Made by a program: the position numbers and the translations under genes. A DNA stretch of 64,000 nt from Bacteroides sp. (lineage in GTDB: Bacteria; Bacteroidota; Bacteroidia; Bacteroidales; Bacteroidaceae): positions 16,611 to 80,610 of the forward strand of contig NZ_JASLER010000008.1 in NCBI RefSeq assembly GCF_030151085.1. Direction: 5' to 3'. How positions within the stretch are numbered: the first letter of the stretch is position 1; every line of letters begins with the position of its first letter. The notes under the pieces are model-generated. The model was not told where the DNA came from. It saw only the letters and a program-made list of their open reading frames with translations, and did no database searches. Positions 26,499-33,825 of this stretch are shown here, in pieces.

Positions 26499-27419
26499 AT
26501 GAAGAAATTCGCAATTGCACTGATGTTGGGTGTTGCCGCCGTATCGGCTTCCGCTCAAGTAAATTACAAGATGCAGGTTGCTTGCAACCCGCAGGACGTT
26601 AAAACGTATGACACAAACCGTCTGCGTAGTAGTTTCCTGATGGAGAAAGTAATGGCTCCGGATGAAATCAATGTAACTTATTCTATGTATGACCGCCTCA
26701 TCTTTGGTGGTGCAGTACCTGCAACCAAAGAATTGGTTCTCGAAACTATCGATCCGCTGAAAGCTTCTTATTTCTTGGAAAGAAGAGAATTAGGCGTTAT
26801 CAATATCGGTGGTGAAGGTATTGTTACCGTAGATGGCAAAGAATACACACTGAACTTTAAAGATGCTTTATACGTAGGTAGAGGCAACAAAAAAGTAACT
26901 TTCAAGAGCAAAGATGCAGCGAAACCTGCTAAATTCTACATCAACTCAGCCACAGCTCATAAAGCATATAAGACTCAGTTGATCACTATCGACGGCCGCA
27001 AGGGATCTTTGAAAGCTAACTCTTTCCCTGCCGGTAAGATGGAAGAAAGTAATGACCGCGTAATCAATCAGCTAATCGTAAACAATGTATTGGAAGAAGG
27101 TCCTTGTCAATTGCAAATGGGTCTGACCGAACTGAAACCGGGTAGTGTTTGGAATACAATGCCTGCTCATACACACAGCCGTCGCGTTGAAGCTTATTTC
27201 TACTTCAATGTACCGCAGGACAATGCCGTCTGCCACTTCATGGGCGAACCTCAGGAAGAACGTATCGTATGGATGCAAAACGAACAAGCTATCATGTCAC
27301 CCGAATGGTCAATTCATGCCGCAGCAGGAACCAGCAACTATATGTTTATCTGGGGTATGGCTGGTGAGAACCTTGACTATGGAGATATGGACAAACTAAA
27401 ATACACAGAAATGCGTTAA
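26499..27419 (+). CDS. kduI: 5-keto-4-deoxyuronate isomerase with signal peptide
   Basis: KduI converts 5-keto-4-deoxyuronate, made from unsaturated uronates, into 2,5-diketo-3-deoxygluconate. The zinc ligands of the family are conserved: His224, His226 and Glu231 in AHTHSRRVEAYF, and His273 in WSIHAAAG. At 306 residues it exceeds the 278 of E. coli KduI because of an N-terminal signal peptide (MKKFAIALMLGVAAVSASA before Gln20, with an A-S-A cleavage site). The enzyme should therefore act in the periplasm, unlike the cytoplasmic family standard. It follows the EIIC gene and is followed by a terminator, then an ExuT-like carrier. Confidence 0.93.
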   Translation: MKKFAIALMLGVAAVSASAQVNYKMQVACNPQDVKTYDTNRLRSSFLMEKVMAPDEINVTYSMYDRLIFGGAVPATKELVLETIDPLKASYFLERRELGVINIGGEGIVTVDGKEYTLNFKDALYVGRGNKKVTFKSKDAAKPAKFYINSATAHKAYKTQLITIDGRKGSLKANSFPAGKMEESNDRVINQLIVNNVLEEGPCQLQMGLTELKPGSVWNTMPAHTHSRRVEAYFYFNVPQDNAVCHFMGEPQEERIVWMQNEQAIMSPEWSIHAAAGTSNYMFIWGMAGENLDYGDMDKLKYTEMR

Positions 27420-27429
27420 GCCCCCCATT

Positions 27430-27467
27430 AAATAGGCATGGATTCTAGTTCCGTGCCTATTTTTTTA
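27430..27467 (+). terminator. Terminator/attenuator between kduI and the MFS gene
   Basis: AAATAGGCATGGA (27430-27442) pairs with TCCGTGCCTATTT (27450-27462) with one wobble pair and is followed by T5. It rules out the ATG at 27438 as the MFS start. Confidence 0.8.
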
Positions 27468-27491
27468 CAACCAAACAATAAATCTATTATC

Positions 27492-28958
27492 ATGAGTACA
27501 TCCAAAAACACAATGGGCAAAATGACCAATTACCGTTGGACAATATGCGCTATGTTATTTTTCGCGACAACAGTTAACTACCTCGACCGCCAGGTCCTTT
27601 CCCTTACCTGGAAAGATTTCATCGCCCCGGAATTTCACTGGACAGATGCCGACTATGGAGATATAACAGCCATATTTTCTATTGTATATGCCATTGCTAA
27701 CCTGTTTGCCGGACGTTTCATCGACTGGATGGGTACACGAAAAGGCTATGTTTGGGCAATTGGTGTATGGTCATTGGGGGCTTGTGCGCATGCTTTGTGC
27801 GGCTGGGCTACCGAGCACGTAGTTGGTATTCATGATGCTGCCGAAATGATTTCCGCCACTGGCGCTGTGGCTTCTACTATTACTATTACCAGTGTTTATT
27901 TCTTTATTGCCGCCCGCGTTATTTTAAGTATAGGTGAAGCAGGAAACTTCCCCGCCGCTATTAAAGTGACCGCTGAATACTTTCCGAAAAAAGACCGCGC
28001 ATTCTCTACTTCTATCTTCAATGCAGGTGCTACTGTAGGAGCTTTGGCAGCTCCGGTAACCATTCCTTCGTTGGCACGGTACTTCCAAGCTATGGGTATT
28101 GGCAATGGTTGGGAAATGGCTTTTATCGTGATCGGTGCATTAGGTTTCGTCTGGATGGGTATGTGGTTGTTCATGTATAAAAAGCCACACGACAATATAA
28201 AAGTCAATGCAGCAGAATTAGCATATATCGAACAAGATAAACAAGCCGAAGAAGAACTGCGACCGACTACGAACAAAGTAGAAAAAAAGCTCTCTTTCCT
28301 ACAATGTTTAAAGTATCGCCAGGCATGGGCATTTGCCCTTGGTAAGTTTACAACTGACGGTGTGTGGTGGTTCTTCCTTTTCTGGACACCTGCCTACATC
28401 TCAGACGTTTACGGTTTCTCTTCGGATAGTGGTACAGCACAATTATTGATATTTGTACTCTATGCAATCACTATGCTATCCATCTATGGTGGTAAATTAC
28501 CCACAATTATCATTAACAAAACAGGTTTGAATCCGTATGCTGCCCGTATGCGAGCAATGTTCATTTTCGCTCTTTTCCCGTTGCTTGCTCTGTTCGCACA
28601 ACCGTTAGGTTCATATTCATACTGGTTCCCTATTATTATTATCGGTATCGCCGGAGCAGCTCACCAATCCTGGTCAGCCAATATCTATTCTGTAGTTGGC
28701 GATATGTTCCCCAAAAGTGCAGTGGCTACTATCATTGGTTTTGGAGGTATGGCAGGAGGTGTCGGTGCATTCATTATCAACAAGAGTTCCGGCATGCTGT
28801 TTACCTATGCAGGTGAAACGCAAATGACTTTCATGGGCTTCCAAGGCAAACCGGCAGGGTATTTTATTATCTTCTGTATATGTGCAGTATCTTATTTGAT
28901 TGGCTGGTTTATTATAAAGGCATTAGTACCGAAATATAAGCCTATCGTATTGGATTAA
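27492..28958 (+). CDS. MFS hexuronate transporter (ExuT/ACS family)
   Basis: From the ATG at 27492 the protein has 488 residues and about 12 membrane spans. The N-terminal NYLDRQVLS in helix 1, the GRFIDWMGTRKG loop and RVILSIGEAGNFPAAIKVTAE are typical of the anion:cation symporter group containing ExuT (glucuronate, galacturonate) and GudP. It is separated from kduI by a terminator and has no obvious promoter of its own, so it probably depends on read-through. The location beside kduI supports uronate uptake, perhaps of the intact monomer while the EIIC handles the isomerised form. Confidence 0.85.
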   Translation: MSTSKNTMGKMTNYRWTICAMLFFATTVNYLDRQVLSLTWKDFIAPEFHWTDADYGDITAIFSIVYAIANLFAGRFIDWMGTRKGYVWAIGVWSLGACAHALCGWATEHVVGIHDAAEMISATGAVASTITITSVYFFIAARVILSIGEAGNFPAAIKVTAEYFPKKDRAFSTSIFNAGATVGALAAPVTIPSLARYFQAMGIGNGWEMAFIVIGALGFVWMGMWLFMYKKPHDNIKVNAAELAYIEQDKQAEEELRPTTNKVEKKLSFLQCLKYRQAWAFALGKFTTDGVWWFFLFWTPAYISDVYGFSSDSGTAQLLIFVLYAITMLSIYGGKLPTIIINKTGLNPYAARMRAMFIFALFPLLALFAQPLGSYSYWFPIIIIGIAGAAHQSWSANIYSVVGDMFPKSAVATIIGFGGMAGGVGAFIINKSSGMLFTYAGETQMTFMGFQGKPAGYFIIFCICAVSYLIGWFIIKALVPKYKPIVLD

Positions 28959-28977
28959 TTCATTATAAGACATAAAA

Positions 28978-29010
28978 AAAGCTTTTTCTCACGAAAAAGC
29001 TTTCTTTTGT
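28978..29010 (+). terminator. Terminator after the hexuronate transporter
   Basis: AAAGCTTTTTC (28978-28988) pairs perfectly with GAAAAAGCTTT (28993-29003) across a TCAC loop, followed by CTTTTGT. On the minus strand an A-run precedes it, so it can act in both directions. Confidence 0.88.
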
Positions 29011-29063
29011 CTTCCCACCATTCTAAGCAAAGATCTAAGTGAAGGAAGACACAATTTAAGATG

Positions 29064-29131
29064 AAAAAAAGGGAAGTCTCACGACTTCCACAGTTCTTCT
29101 AACCTTAAATCTAAATCTCTATGAAAAAAAC
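29064..29131 (-). ncRNA. Candidate short RNA with own promoter and terminator
   Basis: A minus-strand TATCTTTG box lies at 29138-29145. Downstream of it a 7-bp hairpin (GGAAGTC/GACTTCC, 29072-29089, loop TCAC) is followed by a T7 run on that strand. Together they define a transcript of about 65-70 nucleotides without a sustained ORF. The hairpin also terminates the helicase transcript, so this may simply be that gene's 3' end. Confidence 0.35.
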
Positions 29132-29223
29132 GTTCGGCAAAGATAAGTGTTTATTAGGCAAATTGCTATTAATAAAGTATATAAATTGATAGAAAACATT
29201 TAATATATGCTAACACATTCGTA

Positions 29224-32200
29224 TTAAAGTGCACAAGAAGTTGCTCCTAATAATTTGGAATAAATAGGATTGAGACGAAGTAATTCAGGAACACCCGTCA
29301 TAAACATCTGCTTACGGGCACGAGTGAGAGCAACATTGAGTTTACGGTCAATCTGAATATTGTTTTCTTCAGTTAAGTTAGCTAGAAATCTTAATTGATA
29401 GGCACGATTTACAGAGAAAGAGTAGATAATCACATCCCGTTCACTACCTTGGAAACGCTCCACTGTATCAATCAGTATGTCGTTTAAGGCAGGAATTCCT
29501 AACTGGGAAATCGTTTTTTTAATCAAAGCTATCTGGCTACGATAAGGAGTAATGATACCTAGAGTTGATGAAGGATCAAAGCCGGAACCGGACGAATATT
29601 GGCGATATACTGCTTCCGATAAACGAGCCACAATCTGTGCCTCCGAGTGATTCATCTTTGCCGATTGCGCTGGCGGCTCGGGTACAGAAGGCAAGAATGC
29701 GACACGACGTGTCAGTAAATCGGCAAATTCGCAGTCTACCAGTTCCGGAGAGAGTTCCAAAGTTCCACTTTGATGCGGCAAACCAACCGATTGCAACAAT
29801 CCACCATAAAAAGCATGATTGGGAAAAGAAGCTACTTCTACATTCATCCGCCCTTGACGACACAACATGTCGAAATAGTGATTAGTAGTTAGTGATAAGT
29901 GATTCGTTGCGGGCAAAGTATGCTTGAGGTTACGATACAGACGCTCGAATAGGGAGTCTTTCAAATTATACAAACCAATAGACCGCAAGGCTTCATCGCA
30001 TACTTCAGATTGTTCGGAAGACTGTAATACTACAGCGGGGAGTTGCTTATGATCGCCAATCAATATAAATTTGCCAATAGCATCGGTACCTGCCGGGTTC
30101 CGGGTACAGAGCAATCCTAGAAGCTGAGGTTCAAGAATTTGAGTAGCCTCATCCACAATAGCAACATCAAAAGTTTTTAAACGGAATAATTCCGTTTTTG
30201 CGGAGAGTGTGGCGACTGTGCCCACAAATACCCGGCAGCGGGCAATACGTTCCTGCACCTCACGACGAGTAGAGCAAGTTTCCAGCACATTTTCTATCAG
30301 ATGCGACCGGTATACCTCATCACAAGACAATTCGCTGCCGATACGAATAAAGTCTATTTCAGGGGTTATAGCAGCGAGCGTTTTACTGATCTCATCTATA
30401 GCACGATTGGTATAAGAAAGCAGCAATATCTGTTTTCCTTCCTGATAGAAAGTTTCTACCATAGAGCGTAATGCACGAGAGGTTTTTCCAGTACCCGGAG
30501 GACCTATTAAAAGGAAATAATCCTGGGCTGCTTTCGCTTTCAGAGTGATTCGGGTGAAATCATTCGTTGCCGATTCGATACGGTCATTCAGAGAAGCGTC
30601 GAACGCAGGCGGACGCTGACCTAATAACAAGTCACGACGGCTTTTCGTGGCAGAAAGGAAAGCGGAAAGACCTAAATACATACCTCGGAAAGAGGTATCC
30701 ATATAATCGTGCTCCACTGCATATAAACTCTTGGCAGGAAGTACTCCTGCATTCTGTTGGGCGGCACGAAGACGAATACATATTTTTTCATCAGATATAC
30801 GTTCGATGTTCCCTTTGAATACCATTTTATTAGTGACGTTGTCCGTATCAACATTCCGCTCATAGAGGACTACAGCATCTCCTTGACGAAAATTCGGAAG
30901 AACAGAGGAGGTTTGTTCTTTTATGCCTAACAGCAAATAAGGCTTATGAGCATCGGCTGCATGATTCTCACGGATAGCCAAGTCATATAATATCTCCCCT
31001 GCTTCACATTTTTCTGCCAAAGTAGAGAGCCAAAGAGCCGCAGCACCTGCCCGTCCTTCATAATCAATGTCACCGGATTTAGAAGTATAGAGTTCTTTGG
31101 TTATAAAGTTATAAAGAGTATAGAAATAACTCTGCTCCAAAGAAGATAATGAACGGATGCGTTGCGTCACCGTATCAATGGAAGGATAAAGAAATCGCTT
31201 CCACAAGGTATTGTCCAGGCAACGTTGATTTAATGTATCCGGATTGATATCTTTCAACCGTTCTGCCGTATATTGGGGGCTATTCCTTAGCTGAATACTG
31301 TATTCATTCGCCACAATCCGGTTTCTGAGATCCATTACCCTTCGTACCATCGCCCACGAAGGACGCGCCGGATAAAGCAACGGATAACGTGTATATAATA
31401 GATAGGCCTTTACCTTTCGATGTTCCATACCCATCGAGAACTCCAATACAGCTTGATAAAGTAACATCTGCACTTTATTATTCTCCTTGGGCTCTACCTT
31501 GCCACGAATAGAGTATTCGTCCGCCTTACCCGACTTCATTTCGATGAAAGAAGTCATATCACGCTGCATATAGTCCAAACGTCCTTGCAAACCCAAGGCT
31601 TCGCATATATAGGTAGGTTCGAGCACTGCATCAGTCTTATCCAATTCATATCCCGAAGCACGGAAAGTTTCTGTTACCGTCTGCCGGATATTCTCAAAGT
31701 GGCGCTTGCAATCGGCAAAGAATTCCACTTCCTTCTCCCGGTCACGTAGATCGGCACATGCAGCCAATTCAATAGGATAAGTACGAAAGGCTTTCTGCAT
31801 ACACGTCAGATAATCGGGTGCTTCCTTGGCGTGAATCCATTCATCCAAAAAAAGATTGGCGATATTACCCAGTAAAAGGGGTCGGGTATTATCGGGCGAT
31901 TGTAGTCGGGCAAGTATATAATTGGCAGGATGGTGCCCGTAATCCTTGAAACATTCTGCCAGCGAACTAATATCCAGTAGATAGTCCGGTTCAAGAATTA
32001 TAAAAGAGGGAGTGAGTATGCCTGCCTCATCCACAGATACATCGAGAAAGTTCACTTGTGCATGGCGCCACAAAATACGGCAGGTTTCGGCAAACTCTTC
32101 ATTGATTTGCGGTACATTGTAACGAACACGAAGCAGTTCATCTGCCACCGTATCTATAGGCAATACATATAAATAGGTATCATCAGCATACTGAAAACAG

Positions 32201-32634
32201 ACACGCATGCGCTTCACTCGTTCTTTGGCCGGAGGAGCTACCACGTATGTAGCGTCGGCACGAGGCAGCAACCGGTAGAGTACATCGGGAATATCCTGCC
32301 CTGTCAATCGCTTTACAAAAAAAGCCAAAGTCTTGGAGTCACGCAGCAGTTGTTCGTAAGACGGTTCAGCCTGACGGTTCAATATAGCATTCGATGTTAA
32401 ACGAAAAGTATGCAGTCGATTCTGTTCTACAATAGACAGACCGACTTTGGAAGCAACAAAACTAATACGGGCGGAGAGATCGGTCATCTGCAAACTACCG
32501 TCAGTCATTTGTGTACGGCACAGACGCTCTAACAATTCACGCAACTGGCGATAGGCAGTATCTAAAGGAATGCCGTCTTTGCGACAGGCTCCTAAAAGTA
32601 TATCAAAGTATTCTTTTACTTCATTCTCCATCAT
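29224..32634 (-). CDS. Dna2-like helicase: PD-(D/E)XK nuclease + UPF1-type SF1 helicase
   Basis: This 1136-residue protein combines a RecB/Cas4-type nuclease segment (GRLDY near residue 354, FIEMKSGK near 362-370, then QMLLYQ) with an SF1 helicase. Walker A is GPPGTGKT near residues 709-716 and Walker B is VDEAT near 827; DEAT rather than DExx points to the UPF1/Dna2 side. Later motifs include GDHKQLPAVV, GIITPYRSQ, TVERFQGSERDV and LNVALTRARKQ. Dna2-type enzymes process DNA flaps and ends. Near residue 910 the protein holds NHLSLTTNHYF, encoded by an AATCACT-type intergenic repeat. The start overlaps tatC by four bases, so it is co-transcribed with tat genes. Confidence 0.85.
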   Translation of the reverse strand: MMENEVKEYFDILLGACRKDGIPLDTAYRQLRELLERLCRTQMTDGSLQMTDLSARISFVASKVGLSIVEQNRLHTFRLTSNAILNRQAEPSYEQLLRDSKTLAFFVKRLTGQDIPDVLYRLLPRADATYVVAPPAKERVKRMRVCFQYADDTYLYVLPIDTVADELLRVRYNVPQINEEFAETCRILWRHAQVNFLDVSVDEAGILTPSFIILEPDYLLDISSLAECFKDYGHHPANYILARLQSPDNTRPLLLGNIANLFLDEWIHAKEAPDYLTCMQKAFRTYPIELAACADLRDREKEVEFFADCKRHFENIRQTVTETFRASGYELDKTDAVLEPTYICEALGLQGRLDYMQRDMTSFIEMKSGKADEYSIRGKVEPKENNKVQMLLYQAVLEFSMGMEHRKVKAYLLYTRYPLLYPARPSWAMVRRVMDLRNRIVANEYSIQLRNSPQYTAERLKDINPDTLNQRCLDNTLWKRFLYPSIDTVTQRIRSLSSLEQSYFYTLYNFITKELYTSKSGDIDYEGRAGAAALWLSTLAEKCEAGEILYDLAIRENHAADAHKPYLLLGIKEQTSSVLPNFRQGDAVVLYERNVDTDNVTNKMVFKGNIERISDEKICIRLRAAQQNAGVLPAKSLYAVEHDYMDTSFRGMYLGLSAFLSATKSRRDLLLGQRPPAFDASLNDRIESATNDFTRITLKAKAAQDYFLLIGPPGTGKTSRALRSMVETFYQEGKQILLLSYTNRAIDEISKTLAAITPEIDFIRIGSELSCDEVYRSHLIENVLETCSTRREVQERIARCRVFVGTVATLSAKTELFRLKTFDVAIVDEATQILEPQLLGLLCTRNPAGTDAIGKFILIGDHKQLPAVVLQSSEQSEVCDEALRSIGLYNLKDSLFERLYRNLKHTLPATNHLSLTTNHYFDMLCRQGRMNVEVASFPNHAFYGGLLQSVGLPHQSGTLELSPELVDCEFADLLTRRVAFLPSVPEPPAQSAKMNHSEAQIVARLSEAVYRQYSSGSGFDPSSTLGIITPYRSQIALIKKTISQLGIPALNDILIDTVERFQGSERDVIIYSFSVNRAYQLRFLANLTEENNIQIDRKLNVALTRARKQMFMTGVPELLRLNPIYSKLLGATSCAL
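29874..29906. repeat. AATCACT-type repeat inside the helicase coding sequence
   Basis: Read on the minus strand, this stretch is composed of AATCACTTATCACTAA-like and TAATCACTATTT-like units, the same family as the intergenic repeats at 22877-22910 and 33804-33824. It is read in frame as NHLSLTTNHYF. Confidence 0.75.
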
Positions 32635-33449
32635 TCTTCCGACTCCACTTCTTCCACTTCATCAGTCTTCTTATCCTTTATCATCAGGATACTCAACTCA
32701 TAGAGCAAATAAAGCGGAACAGCCACAACTGTCAATGTGAACGGATCGCCAGTAGGCGTAATAATAGCGGCAGCAATAACTATAATTACTACAGCATGCC
32801 GGCGGTATTTACGCAAGAAGGTTTTATTGACCAGTCCCAGCAAAGAAAGTAACCAAGTCACCAATGGCAACTCAAATGCCAGCCCCATGCAGAGTACCAA
32901 CATCATGAAGTTATCGATATACGAATTTAATGAAATTTGATTCTCTATGGTCGAACTCAACTGGTAAGTGGAAAGGAAACGTAAAGTCAACGGGTATACC
33001 ATAAAATACCCCAGCAGTACACCTACGAAAAACATGACCGTGCCAATGCCCAACGCCTTCTTTACCCCTGTTTGTTCATTCGGATAGAGTGCCGGACTGA
33101 CAAACCGCCAGATTTCATAGAATATGTAAGGAGCAGCTGTAACCACGGACATCCAGAAAGCCGTAGATATGTGAATGAAGAATGGTGCAGCCAGATTAAT
33201 ATTAATCAGCTTAATATCAAATTCCTGTGTAAAGAACTCATCATCAAGATTGAACACCTGCCCGATGTAACGCAGTAGATCATAAAAAATAAAATCATTA
33301 TGGCAAGGAGCCAAAATAACTTGGTCGAACAGATAAGGCATAGCAATAAAATAGCCTACAGCCAATACAAACCACACACCAAGTACCCGAAAGAGTACAC
33401 GACGCAATTCATCCAGATGATCCCAGAAAGTCAGTTCTTTTTCTGCCAT
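32631..33449 (-). CDS. tatC: Twin-arginine translocase subunit TatC
   Basis: TatC is the membrane receptor that recognises twin-arginine signal peptides of folded proteins. The 272-residue protein shows six hydrophobic segments and conserved blocks FWDHLDELRR at residues 8-17, the FWMSVVTAAPYIFYEIWRF region and SPALYPNE near 118-125. The C-terminal tail is acidic (DEVEEVESEE). It follows tatA by 48 bases and overlaps the start of the helicase gene at its stop. No tatB is present, consistent with a minimal TatA/TatC system. Confidence 0.95.
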   Translation of the reverse strand: MAEKELTFWDHLDELRRVLFRVLGVWFVLAVGYFIAMPYLFDQVILAPCHNDFIFYDLLRYIGQVFNLDDEFFTQEFDIKLININLAAPFFIHISTAFWMSVVTAAPYIFYEIWRFVSPALYPNEQTGVKKALGIGTVMFFVGVLLGYFMVYPLTLRFLSTYQLSSTIENQISLNSYIDNFMMLVLCMGLAFELPLVTWLLSLLGLVNKTFLRKYRRHAVVIIVIAAAIITPTGDPFTLTVVAVPLYLLYELSILMIKDKKTDEVEEVESEE

Positions 33450-33497
33450 AAAATAAGAGAAGGAGTTATAGATAAAACCAATAACTCCGTAAAGTTA

Positions 33498-33716
33498 TCA
33501 TTTATCTTTTGAAGCGGGAGTATCAATATCGTCCTTAGCCTTATTAATTTCTTCTTTAGCTTCATTGACACCGTCTTTGAAACTCTTCACCCCTTTGCCT
33601 AGTCCACGCATTAACTCGGGAATTTTCTTGCCGCCAAACAACAATAAGATAACAAGGGCTATGATAATCCATTCAGAGCCGCTGGGCAGGAAACCTAATA
33701 AAAGTAAATTTGTCAT
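33498..33716 (-). CDS. tatA: Twin-arginine translocase subunit TatA/E
   Basis: The 72-residue protein has one N-terminal membrane helix (EWIIIALVILLLFG), the hinge GGKKIPELMRGLGKG and an amphipathic helix followed by a charged tail (EINKAKDDID), the standard TatA architecture. TatA oligomers form the translocation pore with TatC. It is the first gene of the tat-helicase transcript, with a TATCTTTG box 22 bases upstream. Confidence 0.93.
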   Translation of the reverse strand: MTNLLLLGFLPSGSEWIIIALVILLLFGGKKIPELMRGLGKGVKSFKDGVNEAKEEINKAKDDIDTPASKDK

Positions 33717-33738
33717 AGTATAATGTATTTATTTCGCA

Positions 33739-33746
33739 CAAAGATA
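33739..33746 (-). promoter_or_regulatory. -7 box (TATCTTTG) of the tatA-tatC-helicase operon
   Basis: The reverse complement of 33739-33746 reads TATCTTTG, 22 bases before the tatA ATG. The inverted repeat 33752-33824 occupies the upstream region, including where the -33 element would be. Confidence 0.65.
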
Positions 33747-33751
33747 GGAAA

Positions 33752-33824
33752 AAATAGTGATTAGTGATTAATGATTAGTGATTTGTTTATAAGAGTGCTA
33801 TTTATTAATCACTAATCACTATTT
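33752..33824. repeat. Perfect 21-bp inverted repeat between murF-alr and tatA
   Basis: 33752-33772 and 33804-33824 are exact reverse complements built of AATCACT/ATTAGTG units, separated by a 31-base loop. It lies just downstream of the murF-alr stop (33826 is its last base) and could form that gene's RNA 3'-end hairpin. Confidence 0.9.
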
Positions 33825-33825
33825 T

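Noticed and set aside
27438..27491. Upstream start of the hexuronate transporter
   Set aside because: The 18 extra residues would be encoded by the kduI terminator hairpin; the ATG at 27492 is the sensible start.
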